From Alphaproteobacteria bacterium (lineage in GTDB: Bacteria > Pseudomonadota > Alphaproteobacteria > Rs-D84), in contig JAGBXO010000007.1 of assembly GCA_017629245.1 (NCBI GenBank), positions 78,100-135,069 on the forward strand: a stretch of 56,970 nt of DNA. The letters run 5' to 3'. Shown here piece after piece: positions 8,497 through 18,053 of this stretch (position 1 is its first letter; every line of letters begins with the position of its first letter). The notes below the pieces were generated by a model. It was not told where the DNA came from, ran no database searches, and was given only the letters and a program-made list of their open reading frames with translations. The position numbers and the translations under genes were made by a program.

Positions 8497-9620
8497 ATTC
8501 CATCTGCAATCAGTGCGCCGGCCACACCATCGGGCCGCCGCCACAAATCGTCTGCAGATTTTAATTCCGCGATCATCTTGTCTCGTTTTGATGGAATTGT
8601 TAAAATCTGTACCGCATCAACAACATTTTCTGCCGTGGCATTTGGCCCCAAAAATTCTGGATACACGCCATGATTTAATAAAATATTTACCAACGACACC
8701 CAATTAACACGAATAATTTGACGCACCAACCATGTTGTTATTGGATTCATCTTGTACACAACAATCGTCGGCACATGCAACATTGCCAACTCTGCCGACA
8801 CTGTACCACTGGCCACAATCGCAATATATGTTTTTGCATAAACATCATATCGCTTTGATGCCGGCACCAGTTCTGGCTTTATCCGCCAACTTTCGACCTG
8901 TTGCGCGACATATTCTGCCGTCGTTTCAACCGTTGGAATAACAAATTTATACCCCATATAGCCGTTGCGACACAACATATCAACAACATCGCGCATCAGT
9001 GGCAACAAACGCTTCACCTCGCTCATACGACTACCTGGAACCAGGGTTATAATTTTTTCCGCCTGTTTTTTTGTATTTTTATATTTTCCAATTAATCCAT
9101 CTGCTATCGGATGTCCAACCGCCACCGTATCCAGGCCATATTTTGTGAAATAGGGCACCTCAAAATCAAAAAAAGCATACAGTTTATCAAATGTTCGCGC
9201 GTATTTTTTTGCACGTCCTGCACGCCATGCCCAAACCTGTGGGGCAACAACATGATGAAATTTCAGTCCCGACTTAATCAGTACTTGACCATCTTTATTT
9301 TTACGAATTTGCTTGATTACACTTTTTACAAATCCCGGCGCATCAATCGAAACAACGACATCTGGTTTTAATTCTAATATTGCATCGGTTGTCTGCTTAA
9401 TCCTGTGCGTCAATGTTCGTGCATGCGCCAAAACCTCAACCGCACCCATAACAGCCAAATCAGACATAGGGAACAAAGATTTTAAGCCCATCCCCTGCAT
9501 ATTTTCGCCACCAATGCCCACAAATTCCACATCGGGCATTTCGCCCATAATGCGCGCCCCCAAGACATCGCCCGAAACTTCACCTGCAATTATAAAAACT
9601 TTTAATTTCTTATTCTGCAT
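8484..9620 (-). CDS. lpxB: Lipid-A-disaccharide synthase
   Basis: 378 residues. LpxB (GT19) joins UDP-2,3-diacylglucosamine and lipid X to make the lipid A disaccharide at the inner face of the inner membrane. The N-terminus VFIIAGEVSGDVLGARI is the family signature (AGE.SGD), followed by GIGG..M...G and later SGTVSAELAMLHVP...YK and the NILL...PEFLG motif near the end. Length is normal (E. coli about 380). The ATG at 9620 is preferred over an upstream GTG at 9641 because it aligns with family starts. The start overlaps the end of lpxA by 11 bases, so the two are coupled. fabZ and lpxD, often neighbours, are not here. Confidence 0.95.
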   Translation of the reverse strand: MQNKKLKVFIIAGEVSGDVLGARIMGEMPDVEFVGIGGENMQGMGLKSLFPMSDLAVMGAVEVLAHARTLTHRIKQTTDAILELKPDVVVSIDAPGFVKSVIKQIRKNKDGQVLIKSGLKFHHVVAPQVWAWRAGRAKKYARTFDKLYAFFDFEVPYFTKYGLDTVAVGHPIADGLIGKYKNTKKQAEKIITLVPGSRMSEVKRLLPLMRDVVDMLCRNGYMGYKFVIPTVETTAEYVAQQVESWRIKPELVPASKRYDVYAKTYIAIVASGTVSAELAMLHVPTIVVYKMNPITTWLVRQIIRVNWVSLVNILLNHGVYPEFLGPNATAENVVDAVQILTIPSKRDKMIAELKSADDLWRRPDGVAGALIADGIKNA

Positions 9621-10410
9621 TCTTTGATGTACCAATTCCACGCTTTGAACGATTTTCTATAAAATCAATTGCGTCCATTGCATACTTATTATTCTTTACT
9701 TCCTTGCGCACCCGCGCCAAACGTTCCTGAACCGTCCCTTCGCCACCACGGAACACTGCAGAATAAACAGTATGAATCGCATGCATATCTTCGTTTGTAA
9801 ACCCATGACGCATCAACCCAACACGATTAATCGTGCGATAAACCGCACGTGGACTGCCATCATAAATCGCATATGGCAACACATCATTACCAACACCCGA
9901 CATACCACCAATAAACGCATTACGCCCAATACGTGCAAATTGCAGAACCATTGCACCACCACTGATAATTGCAAAATCTTCAACCTCTACATGGCCGGCC
10001 AATTGAACCAAATTTGACATCACAACGCTGTTTCCAACCTTGCAATCATGTGCGACATGGGCATTAACCATAATCTGGCAATCATCGCCAATTACCGTAC
10101 CATCAGATGCCGGTGTCCCCGAATGGATTGTCGCATATTCGCGAATTTTACAACGCTTGCCAATACGCACACCGGTCATAGTATTTTCATCTTGCCATTT
10201 TAGGTCCTGACTCATCACGCCAACAACCGCAAAAGGATAAACAATAGAATCATCACCAATCGATGTCTTGCCGTCAATAACAACATGTGAAACCAATTCC
10301 ACACGGTCGCCCAAGACCACATTTGCACCCACAATACAATATGGACCAATTTTGCAATCTGCGCCCAGTTTTGCACCTTCATGAATAATCGCAGTTGGAT
10401 GTATCGCCAT
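9610..10410 (-). CDS. lpxA: Acyl-ACP--UDP-N-acetylglucosamine O-acyltransferase
   Basis: 266 residues from the ATG at 10410, which has AGAAGTGAG 7 bases upstream (a GTG at 10422 is the alternative). LpxA does the first step of lipid A synthesis in the cytoplasm. The protein is built from left-handed beta-helix hexapeptide repeats (IGPYCIVG, VVLGDRV, IGDDSIVYPFAVVG) and has the NAHVAHDCKVG segment containing the catalytic His (E. coli His125). The C-terminal helical domain has the usual RVGLMRHGF and IDFI.N segments. Length fits the family (262 in E. coli). It is cotranscribed with lpxB. Confidence 0.96.
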   Translation of the reverse strand: MAIHPTAIIHEGAKLGADCKIGPYCIVGANVVLGDRVELVSHVVIDGKTSIGDDSIVYPFAVVGVMSQDLKWQDENTMTGVRIGKRCKIREYATIHSGTPASDGTVIGDDCQIMVNAHVAHDCKVGNSVVMSNLVQLAGHVEVEDFAIISGGAMVLQFARIGRNAFIGGMSGVGNDVLPYAIYDGSPRAVYRTINRVGLMRHGFTNEDMHAIHTVYSAVFRGGEGTVQERLARVRKEVKNNKYAMDAIDFIENRSKRGIGTSKNAE

Positions 10411-10493
10411 AATAAAACTCACTTCTTTTAATTAATTACAGCACAAACTATACATCATACTTACGTAAATTTGTATTCAATAAATATAACAAA

Positions 10494-11480
10494 TTATAAC
10501 AAACGCCGAAATTCCCGCCAAAAATCAACACGCGGTGTATTTACCCAATACAAAATTCCCAGCACCGTCACCGCCGGCACAACTGTTATTACACCAAATC
10601 CAACCAGCATACCAGCAAACAATTTATCCACCAAACGCACATCTATTTCTCTGGCATGCCATACAGACAATATCGCCAATATCGCAATCGCCCCCAATGT
10701 CCCCAAGAATACTGGCAATGCCTCGGTCAAAACAAACAATGCCGCCCCCAACAGACACAGCACACGCATCAACCATTTTAACTTTATAAAAATCCCCCGA
10801 CTAACTTTGCCACACGCACGTACATTCGCCACAATAACGGTCAAAACCGCAAAACAACCAACAATTAACACAGCCAACAAATGAGCCGCTGTTAAATTAC
10901 CCAACTGTCCAAAACGATAAAATTCAGGTTGCATCAATATTGCACATACCGTCATCAAAAGGATTAACGCAACACCTGAAATCGGTCGCATTTCCATACG
11001 CGAACCTTGCCCCAGCGCAACCCCCAATAAAAATGCACCAATTTGCAAAATCGGCCCCCACCATACATGCGCATCAGACAACCCAACCACAACAATAACG
11101 ACAAGCAGCCCCATCCACCGCATCCATTTATGACCGGGCAGGGCACGCCACGACACATACGAACTAACAAACAAAGCAGCCAAAAAAACCAATACCGCAT
11201 TCATCATTGGCAGAACAGACAATTCGTCCCGCAACACAGCATAATTTCCACCAAACAAAATAACCCACAAAAATGTCAACCCAGCTGTCCAAACAGAAAC
11301 ACGCACCAACAAATTATCTGATCTCCACCCAATGCGTGCAACAATATCACGTCCACACAACCACGAAACAATAAACAAGGGCAGGGCCAAAATCGCCCAC
11401 CATAAAAACGCAGGTGCCACCAACGCTGCATTATTAAACGCACTGACTGCACTTTGCACAACCACAATATCTTCAAACAT
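10494..11480 (-). CDS. Polytopic inner-membrane protein of unknown function
   Basis: 328 residues with about ten hydrophobic segments spread over the whole length and short charged loops; Trp-rich loops (WWGPILQIG, WKALPGHKW-like) face the segments. No transporter signature is recognised. An AAAGG ribosome site precedes the ATG at 11480. It starts 40 bases from the divergent trmN6 gene and ends 83 bases before lpxA. The gene could serve in envelope or lipid processes given its lpx neighbours, but this is only context. Confidence 0.75.
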   Translation of the reverse strand: MFEDIVVVQSAVSAFNNAALVAPAFLWWAILALPLFIVSWLCGRDIVARIGWRSDNLLVRVSVWTAGLTFLWVILFGGNYAVLRDELSVLPMMNAVLVFLAALFVSSYVSWRALPGHKWMRWMGLLVVIVVVGLSDAHVWWGPILQIGAFLLGVALGQGSRMEMRPISGVALILLMTVCAILMQPEFYRFGQLGNLTAAHLLAVLIVGCFAVLTVIVANVRACGKVSRGIFIKLKWLMRVLCLLGAALFVLTEALPVFLGTLGAIAILAILSVWHAREIDVRLVDKLFAGMLVGFGVITVVPAVTVLGILYWVNTPRVDFWREFRRLL

Positions 11481-11484
11481 AAAC

Positions 11485-11535
11485 TTGCCTTTTGATTTCT
11501 ATGTTTTATTATAAATACCTATGAGCACAAAACAA
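11485..11535. promoter_or_regulatory. Divergent promoter between the membrane-protein gene and trmN6
   Basis: Plus strand TTGCCT (11485-11490), 17 bases, ATTATA (11508-11513), then 7 bases to the trmN6 ATG, which predicts a leaderless mRNA. The same hexamer read on the minus strand is TATAAT, with TTGTTT at 11530-11535 (16-base spacer), directing the membrane-protein gene. Confidence 0.5.
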
Positions 11536-12204
11536 GAAATTTTTACCCTGTTGGGTGGGCGCGTAAAAATACACCGCAGCAATTACAACCCAACATCCGA
11601 TGCAGTCTGGCTGGCAGCCTTTGCGCCAACGAATATAAAAACCGTACTGGATGTCGGCATCGGCACAGGTGGCGTATCACTGTGCCTGCATGCACATAAC
11701 CCAGACGCAATAATTACCGGCATTGACACCTCGCCAGAAATGCTGACCATGTGCACACAAAACGCCAAACTAAACAACACAGATATAAATTTAATCCAAT
11801 CAGACATAACCACATGGCGCACATCCGAAACATTTGACTTAGTCCTGACCAATCCACCATATTTCAACGGCACGCCCGCCCACCATAACGCCCACCATAA
11901 CGCAGACCTGCCAAAATGGATTTCGCGTTGCATTGCGCGCGTTCGCCCAATGGGCACATTCTGTATAATAACAGACGCCACAACAATCAGCACCACTATT
12001 GCAGAAATGTCGAAAAAACTTGGTGATATACATATACTGCCGCTATTTGGCGCAAAACGCACCGCCGAACGCGTTTTGATTTCAGGCCGTCTGGGCACAC
12101 GCGGCATCAGCATCCTGGACCAAGGTCTGCCTATGAATTGCGAACCAATTTTGCGCGACGGCTTGACTATTGCAGATTTTTTGTCTAGACTGGACCAGCA
12201 ATGA
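11521..12204 (+). CDS. trmN6: tRNA1(Val) A37 N6-methyltransferase-like enzyme
   Basis: 227 residues. The N-terminus LLGGRVKIHRSNYNPTSDAVWLAAF matches the YfiC/TrmN6 family, followed by the SAM-binding motif DVGIGTGG and the catalytic NPPYF motif (N6-adenine methyltransferase class). Between NPPY and the end is a His-rich insertion (HHNAHHNAD). These enzymes methylate A37 next to the anticodon of tRNA-Val in E. coli; the exact tRNA here is not established. No ribosome site is visible and the -10 box is 7 bases before the ATG. The stop overlaps the next gene by 4 bases (ATGA). Confidence 0.85.
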   Translation: MSTKQEIFTLLGGRVKIHRSNYNPTSDAVWLAAFAPTNIKTVLDVGIGTGGVSLCLHAHNPDAIITGIDTSPEMLTMCTQNAKLNNTDINLIQSDITTWRTSETFDLVLTNPPYFNGTPAHHNAHHNADLPKWISRCIARVRPMGTFCIITDATTISTTIAEMSKKLGDIHILPLFGAKRTAERVLISGRLGTRGISILDQGLPMNCEPILRDGLTIADFLSRLDQQ

Positions 12205-13478
12205 TAAACTTTATAACACGGTACTTTACGTCACTGTGGGCTTTTATCACATCTCCATTTCGCGCTATATGGCGCGCGATTTCGCGCATATTTCCACCGC
12301 GTGAATTTACCGTAATGGACACACCACGCGGCAATGTTTACACATTTAACCAAAGCAGTTTTTGGCGTTTCACACGCTTTTGTGGCAAAATAGGGCTGTT
12401 TTTATGGGCTTCATGGTCAACCTATGTATTCGTATATCACCGTCCTTTATTACAAAAACGCACCCAACAATTAGAAGAAACCCGTGCCGCACACGACCGC
12501 CACATGTCAGACTTACAAACATATCTGACAAAATATAATGAGTTAGTTCGTGACCTGAATGTAATTGATGACAAGGTTCTAAATTCCAATAAATTAAAAG
12601 ATGGCGAAAAAGAAAAACTAATGAATTCCCGCATTAAAACATGGGGAGAACTGGATTTCTTGCGCACTCGAATTGTTGAAATGCTGGGGAACGAAGACTT
12701 TGAACCAGAATACACAAAATTGTCTGAATTATCTGCCGAATACGAATTAACACGTGCCGAAAACGAAGAATTAAAACGCAGAAACAATAAAATCATTGAG
12801 TCCATGGCACAAATCGCCGACGCTGATAATATAATTGTTGACACTGTCTCAGCCCTGACCAAGGAAAATACTGATGAACTACAAAAAAACATAAAACGCA
12901 TCAACAGCACAATTATATCATTGGGACTGAATGAAAAGTACCTGTTACGCAACGCAAACAAATATACAAATCCTTTGGTTGGTTCTGCATTTACACCAAT
13001 TGAATTTGACACAAAACTGGACGAAAAGTATCAAAAACTGGCCGACGGACTGGAACGCTGGAACGGATTGCGTCGCCTGAACGAAGTATTACCATTGGGA
13101 AAACCCGTAAAATCCCGCATTACATCAAATTACGGCACGCGTAACGACCCATTTACGGGCAAACCCAAAAAACATCGCGGCATTGACTTTGCTGGCAAAA
13201 TCGGCACAGAATTAATGGCGGTTGCCCCTGGTCGTGTTGTATCGGCCGGCGAACGTGTTGGATATGGCACAACCGTTGAAATAGACCACGGCCTGGGCTT
13301 TACAACACTGTACGCCCACCTGTCACAGATATTGGTATCCCGTGGCGACTGGGTACGCCCTGGCACAGTAATCGGATTGGCAGGTTCATCTGGTCGTTCA
13401 ACCGGACCGCATCTACACTATGAAATACGGTACAAGGGCGCCCCATTTGATCCGACAAAATTTGTAAAGGAAGAATAA
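12201..13478 (+). CDS. Membrane-anchored M23 (LytM-type) peptidoglycan endopeptidase
   Basis: 425 residues: cytoplasmic basic N-terminus, one membrane segment at about 62-80, a long coiled-coil (about 85-270), then a C-terminal M23 domain. Zinc ligands are visible: His325 and Asp329 in HRGID, and His404/His406 in HLHYE. All ligands are present, so the domain should be catalytically active, cutting peptide crosslinks in the periplasm. It lies 4 bases before a bactofilin gene; M23-bactofilin pairs in Helicobacter and other bacteria control cell shape by locating wall cutting. The overlap with trmN6 and coupling to bactofilin place it in one operon. Confidence 0.9.
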   Translation: MINFITRYFTSLWAFITSPFRAIWRAISRIFPPREFTVMDTPRGNVYTFNQSSFWRFTRFCGKIGLFLWASWSTYVFVYHRPLLQKRTQQLEETRAAHDRHMSDLQTYLTKYNELVRDLNVIDDKVLNSNKLKDGEKEKLMNSRIKTWGELDFLRTRIVEMLGNEDFEPEYTKLSELSAEYELTRAENEELKRRNNKIIESMAQIADADNIIVDTVSALTKENTDELQKNIKRINSTIISLGLNEKYLLRNANKYTNPLVGSAFTPIEFDTKLDEKYQKLADGLERWNGLRRLNEVLPLGKPVKSRITSNYGTRNDPFTGKPKKHRGIDFAGKIGTELMAVAPGRVVSAGERVGYGTTVEIDHGLGFTTLYAHLSQILVSRGDWVRPGTVIGLAGSSGRSTGPHLHYEIRYKGAPFDPTKFVKEE

Positions 13479-13482
13479 TAAA

Positions 13483-13836
13483 ATGTTAGCATTTACAAAC
13501 GCATCAGAAAAACAATCACCCACCATCATTGGGGCGGGTTGCAAATTAACCGGCGACATAAAAACCGACCACACCGTTCAAATCCACGGCGAAGTTGTCG
13601 GCACAATCACCGCCGAAACAGTTGTAATTGGCCGTGGCGGACGCGTGGTTGGCGAAGTGCGCACACCGGTCCTGTTCCTGCACGGAATGCTGGACGGCCC
13701 GGCAATTGTAAACACTGCAAATGTATTCAGCGCGGCACAAATGACGGGCACACTGTCATACCGCACACTAAATATTACCGGGAACACCGGTCTGGAATGT
13801 AAACTATCTAAACGCAAGGGGGAAGACGATGAATAA
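13483..13836 (+). CDS. Bactofilin
   Basis: 117 residues. The core has the repeating Gly/Val beta-helix pattern of bactofilins (IIGAGCKLTGDI, VQIHGEVVGTI, VVIGRGGRVVGEV), with short tails at both ends; the C-terminal tail is Lys/Glu-rich. Bactofilins polymerise without nucleotides on the inner membrane and recruit wall enzymes. The adjacent M23 peptidase is the probable client. It overlaps rpiB by 8 bases. Confidence 0.93.
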   Translation: MLAFTNASEKQSPTIIGAGCKLTGDIKTDHTVQIHGEVVGTITAETVVIGRGGRVVGEVRTPVLFLHGMLDGPAIVNTANVFSAAQMTGTLSYRTLNITGNTGLECKLSKRKGEDDE

Positions 13837-14275
13837 AACAGTTTCTAAGGTTTTTATTGCCGCCGATCATCGTGGGGCAGGGCTAAAATTATACTTAATC
13901 GAAATGTTATCAGCCGCGGGCTATAATGTTGTAAATCTGGGGGTTGACGACCCAAATGTATCTGCAGATTACCCGGATGTTGCCGCCACATTGGCCGATG
14001 CGATGTTGGACGACAAAAATTCGCGTGGCATTATTATTTGTGGCACCGGCGCAGGCGTAATGATTGCCGCCAACCGCTATCGCCACATTCGCGCATCACG
14101 CTGCAACACACCATCCCAGGCCCGCGACGACCGTTTTCACGACGACACAAACGTCCTGGCATTGGCGGCCGACGATATTGATATAGAGGTTGCATTCCTG
14201 GTCGCCCAAACATTCCTGGAAAGCCCATTTGACGCAATTGAACGTCGCATCCGCCGCGTTGAAAAAATCTCATAA
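13829..14275 (+). CDS. rpiB: Ribose-5-phosphate isomerase B
   Basis: 148 residues. RpiB interconverts ribose-5-phosphate and ribulose-5-phosphate. Family motifs: AADHRGAGLK at the N-terminus, YPDVA, the active-site ICGTGAGVMIAANR with the catalytic Cys, and FHDDTNVLALAADDI. Length is normal. It is the last gene of the trmN6-M23-bactofilin operon and ends at a strong terminator. Transketolase (28322-30103) supplies the linked pentose-phosphate step. Confidence 0.96.
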   Translation: MNKTVSKVFIAADHRGAGLKLYLIEMLSAAGYNVVNLGVDDPNVSADYPDVAATLADAMLDDKNSRGIIICGTGAGVMIAANRYRHIRASRCNTPSQARDDRFHDDTNVLALAADDIDIEVAFLVAQTFLESPFDAIERRIRRVEKIS

Positions 14276-14280
14276 ATAAC

Positions 14281-14308
14281 AAAATCCCCCAAACGGGGGA
14301 TTTTGTTA
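14281..14308. terminator. Intrinsic terminator after rpiB
   Basis: Perfect 10-bp stem AAAATCCCCC (14281-14290) / GGGGGATTTT (14295-14304), AAAC loop, T-rich tail. Confidence 0.85.
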
Positions 14309-14351
14309 TTTACAACCCAGGATTTTATAAAATAAAAAATAATGATATAGA

Positions 14352-14411
14352 TAAAGTGAATGGGGGAATCGTAGTGTACAAACGCTACATGAGATACCCC
14401 CATTCACTTTA
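14352..14411. repeat. Nested inverted repeat between rpiB and leuS
   Basis: A perfect 15-bp inverted repeat (TAAAGTGAATGGGGG at 14352-14366, its complement at 14397-14411) encloses a 30-base loop that itself holds a 6-bp hairpin (GTAGTG/CGCTAC, 14371-14376 and 14383-14388, one G-U). It lacks a T tract, so it is not a plain terminator. It could be a palindromic element or a stable RNA 3' end for leuS. Confidence 0.7.
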
Positions 14412-14427
14412 GATGTGCCATTAGCTT

Positions 14428-16824
14428 TTATTTTACAACAAAGTTAACTAACTTCTTTGGCACCACAATCGTTTTGATTATTGTTTTTCCATCCAATTTC
14501 GCGCCTGCGGCATCTTTGGCGACGGCAACAATTGTGGCCTCGTCACTGTCGGCGGGCAGGGTAAAGTCTGCCGCACGCTTGCCATTAACAGACACAACAA
14601 CTGTCATTGATGTTTCAACCAGTTTTGCTGGGTCAAATGTCGGCCACGGTGTGAACACCAGCATTTCGTTATGACCAATTTTTTCCCACATTTCTTCGGT
14701 CAAATGCGGCGCGAATGGATTTAATACCTGCAACAGTGTTTCATACGCCACGCGTGGCATTTTACCACCTGGGAACGCATTGATATATTCCATCATTGCA
14801 GAAATCGTTGTATTAAACTTCATATTTTCCAGACGGTCTGTCGCATCTGCAATCAGTTTATGAACCAGTCTTTCTTGATCCGCACTCATCGCATCATCGG
14901 TCAAATTATCCGACAGCCCTTCAACCCGTTTCAAGAAACGTTCCACACCACGCAATGTATCTTCGGACCAATTTGCACTTTGTTCCCATGGTCCCAGATA
15001 CAATATCGCCATACGACACGCATCCGCGCCACTACGCGCAACCACATCAGAACTTGGCACTGTATTACCACGCGATTTTGACATCTTGGACCCATCTGCC
15101 GCCATAATCAAACCATTACTGGTACGCTTCATATACGGCTCAACACCTGGAACATATCCTAAATCAGCCAACGCCTTATACCAGAAACGCGAATACAGCA
15201 AATGACGCGTCGTATGTTCCATCCCACCATTGTAATGATTAACCGGCATCCATTTATCCAGTTGTGCGCGCGAACAAAACGCATCATTATTCTTTGAATC
15301 CAAATAGCGCATAAAATACCACGAAGAGCCCGCCCACTGTGGCATAGTATCTGTTTCGCGTTTTGCCGCCGCACCACACTTTGGACAGATTGTGTTAACC
15401 CAATCTGTTGCGCGCGCCAATGGCCCTTCGCCATCATCTGTTGGCTTATAATCCGCCATATATGGTTGCATCAGCGGCAATTCAGATTCATCAACCGGCT
15501 GCCATCCGCATTTTTCACAATACACCAATGGAATAGGCTCGCCCCAGTACATCTGGCGTGAAAAACCCCAATCCTTTAACTTATACTTGGTTGTACCGCG
15601 CGCAAATCCATGTTCTGTACCATATTTAATCGCAGCGGCAATCGCATCTTCTTTGCCCATACCGTCCAGAAAATCTGAATTAATATGCGCGCCATCGCCT
15701 TCCCATACTTTATCAGGCTCGCCCCCTGATAAAACCGGGATAATATCCAGACCGAACTTCTTGGCAAAGTCCCAATCGCGTCCATCATGTGCCGGCACCG
15801 CCATAATCGCCCCAAACCCATAATCCGCCAAGACATAGTCTGAAATAAAGACCGGGATTTCACGACCATTAAACGGGTTTTTGGCCATAACCCCTTCCAG
15901 ACGAACGCCTGTTTTATCCTTGGTCACATCAGTACGTTCAATATCTGACTTTGCACGTGCCGCAGCGATATATTCATTAACCGCATCCACATTCAAAATC
16001 TTGCCTTCATCCAGCCATTTTTTCACCAACGCATGCTCTGGCGCGATCACACAGAACGTCACACCAAAGATTGTATCAACACGCGTTGTATAAACTGTCA
16101 TCTTATCTTCGCCGACCATAAAATCAACATCCGCACCATACGAACGACCAATCCAATTAATCTGCTCGGTTTTTACACGCTCTGGATAGTCAACATGTTC
16201 TAAATCATCAATCAGTCGGTCTGCATACTTGGTAATTGCTAAATTCCACTGCAATTTCATTTTCTTTTCAACAGGTCCATGACAGCGTTCACAACAACCA
16301 TCTTCCAATTCTTCATTGGTCAGATTTGTTTTACATGCCGGGCACCAATTCATCGGCAATTCAGACTTATACGCCAATCCTGCCTTAAAGAACTGAATAA
16401 ACATCCATTGTGTCCATTTAATAAATTCTGGATCGGATGTAGCCACCTTTGATTCTGGGTCAAATGACAGTCCCATAATATCAATATCGCGTTCAAAAAT
16501 CTTGATTAATTCCGCAACACTTTCACTGGGGTGTTTACCTATTTTCGTCGCATAGTTTTCAGACGAAATCCCCATAGAATCATACCCAATTGGGAACAAG
16601 ACATCAAAACCACGCATACGACGCCAACGCGCCAGAACATCCATACCCGTATACGGCAACATATGTCCAACATGCAACCCCGAACCCGACGGAAACGGAA
16701 ATTCAATCAAATTATAATACTTTGGTTTTTCTCCATCGTTTTTTGGCACAAATGCGCGCGCTTCACGCCATTTTTTCTGCCACTTTGCTTCGCGTTCATG
16801 AATTTTTTTAATATCGTCTGCCAT
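14428..16824 (-). CDS. leuS: Leucyl-tRNA synthetase
   Basis: 798 residues from the ATG at 16824 (preceded by AGGA at proper distance; the longer frame to 16941 is not family-like). Charges tRNA-Leu with leucine. Class I signatures are present: GLHVGHM (HIGH) near residue 45 and SKMSKSRGN (KMSKS) near 580. A Cys4 ribbon (CPAC...CCERC) sits near residue 160-190, followed by the editing CP1 domain with TTRVDTIFG and DYGFGAIMAVPAHD. The segment LQWNLAITKYADRLI after the zinc ribbon differs from the QWF.RITDY form usual in proteobacterial LeuS, so a transferred version is possible. The length is slightly short compared with about 860. Confidence 0.95.
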   Translation of the reverse strand: MADDIKKIHEREAKWQKKWREARAFVPKNDGEKPKYYNLIEFPFPSGSGLHVGHMLPYTGMDVLARWRRMRGFDVLFPIGYDSMGISSENYATKIGKHPSESVAELIKIFERDIDIMGLSFDPESKVATSDPEFIKWTQWMFIQFFKAGLAYKSELPMNWCPACKTNLTNEELEDGCCERCHGPVEKKMKLQWNLAITKYADRLIDDLEHVDYPERVKTEQINWIGRSYGADVDFMVGEDKMTVYTTRVDTIFGVTFCVIAPEHALVKKWLDEGKILNVDAVNEYIAAARAKSDIERTDVTKDKTGVRLEGVMAKNPFNGREIPVFISDYVLADYGFGAIMAVPAHDGRDWDFAKKFGLDIIPVLSGGEPDKVWEGDGAHINSDFLDGMGKEDAIAAAIKYGTEHGFARGTTKYKLKDWGFSRQMYWGEPIPLVYCEKCGWQPVDESELPLMQPYMADYKPTDDGEGPLARATDWVNTICPKCGAAAKRETDTMPQWAGSSWYFMRYLDSKNNDAFCSRAQLDKWMPVNHYNGGMEHTTRHLLYSRFWYKALADLGYVPGVEPYMKRTSNGLIMAADGSKMSKSRGNTVPSSDVVARSGADACRMAILYLGPWEQSANWSEDTLRGVERFLKRVEGLSDNLTDDAMSADQERLVHKLIADATDRLENMKFNTTISAMMEYINAFPGGKMPRVAYETLLQVLNPFAPHLTEEMWEKIGHNEMLVFTPWPTFDPAKLVETSMTVVVSVNGKRAADFTLPADSDEATIVAVAKDAAGAKLDGKTIIKTIVVPKKLVNFVVK

Positions 16825-16952
16825 GTCTATATCCTGTTGTTTTATAATAGCTGGGCGAATTTTACCGCCGACACCACCTAATTTCAAGTAAAAATCATTG
16901 CAAAACACTATAAAGCCGCTAACATTAACACCAAACAACAAAGGTTTATTCC

Positions 16953-17291
16953 ATGATACGCTTTAAAGAATACAAACTACTACAAGACATAGAAACATAC
17001 ACAAAACAACACAATTCATATAAACTAGAAGCAAAACGAATTAAATACGCATCTGTCTTTGCTGGCGCCAGCACCGGCATTGCCACTATCGCCGCAATTG
17101 TAAACGCCATTGAATCCGGCATAACAGACGACAAGACATTGCTACTCACTCTTGCTGCAATCACATTTGGCTTTATCACAAATTTCTCGCACGCCGATTA
17201 CAAAAAAACGGAACAAACCGCAAAGAAATACAAGAAAAAACTACGAAAGAAAAATATTGCCTTACAAAAAATACAAAAGACACGACAATAA
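16953..17291 (+). CDS. Small two-helix membrane protein with coiled-coil tail
   Basis: 112 residues. A basic helical N-terminus, two hydrophobic segments (about 36-56 and 64-82) and a strongly basic helical C-terminus (KKYKKKLRKKN). The topology is like SLATT-type membrane proteins, which are often effectors of nucleotide-signalling defence systems, but the match is only by layout. AAAGG lies 7 bases before the ATG. It starts 128 bases from the divergent leuS. Function unknown. Confidence 0.6.
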   Translation: MIRFKEYKLLQDIETYTKQHNSYKLEAKRIKYASVFAGASTGIATIAAIVNAIESGITDDKTLLLTLAAITFGFITNFSHADYKKTEQTAKKYKKKLRKKNIALQKIQKTRQ

Positions 17292-17332
17292 AAATATTGC
17301 TATAATCATAGCAATATTTACATATGCTAATA

Positions 17333-18046
17333 TTATTTATCAAGCTCAAAACATGCCAAGAATTCGGTGTTTCCACTACCTCCCTTGACCGGCGATTCTG
17401 TTACCCCAACAGATTTAAAACCATATTTTTCAAACACCTCAACCACACGCACAATCGATTCTTGATGCAGCTGACTCGACCTAATCACACCATTACATCT
17501 TGCAGCCACATCACGCGGAACTTCGAATTGCGGCTTTATCAACGCAATTATATTTTTCGCCCCCCACGGGCATAACGCCTCTACAATATTCGTTAACGAC
17601 ACAAACGACACATCAATCACAATCAAATCCACAACAGATTGCACGGGCAGGGTACGAATATCCGTCTGTTCCAGCGACACAACACGTGGATTTGCACGCA
17701 GTTCAGGAATTAACTGATTTGTCCCAACATCTACCGCATACACACGCGAAGCACCATTATTTAACAAAACCTCGGTAAAGCCACCCGTACTGGCACCAAC
17801 ATCCAAACAAACCTTGGACTGTGGATTAATTTTAAAATACTGCAACGCATGCGCTAGCTTTAAACTGCCACGACCGCTGGAATAGGGCAATGCACCACCC
17901 GCAACCACATCAGATTCCGCAACTGCCTGACTGGGCTTTCTGGCAATTACACCATTCACGGTCACCAGCCCCGCGTCAATCGCCGCCACGGCCTTAGCCC
18001 GACTAGGGTAAAAATTCTGCAAAACCAATGCTTGATCTAATCTCAT
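17333..18046 (-). CDS. tlyA: TlyA-family rRNA 2'-O-methyltransferase
   Basis: 237 residues from the ATG at 18046. N-terminal S4-like RNA-binding domain (RLDQALVLQNFYPSRAKA...GLVTVNG) followed by an FtsJ-like methyltransferase domain (CLDVGASTGGFTEVLL, DVSFVSL, IALIKPQFE). TlyA proteins methylate ribose of cytidines in 16S and/or 23S rRNA; older annotations call them hemolysins. The start has no ribosome site but a good promoter with the -10 box 7 bases upstream. Confidence 0.92.
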   Translation of the reverse strand: MRLDQALVLQNFYPSRAKAVAAIDAGLVTVNGVIARKPSQAVAESDVVAGGALPYSSGRGSLKLAHALQYFKINPQSKVCLDVGASTGGFTEVLLNNGASRVYAVDVGTNQLIPELRANPRVVSLEQTDIRTLPVQSVVDLIVIDVSFVSLTNIVEALCPWGAKNIIALIKPQFEVPRDVAARCNGVIRSSQLHQESIVRVVEVFEKYGFKSVGVTESPVKGGSGNTEFLACFELDK

Positions 18047-18053
18047 AGAACCG

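Noticed and set aside
14352-14411. Integron attC site
   Set aside because: No core site consensus at the ends and no cassette or integrase.
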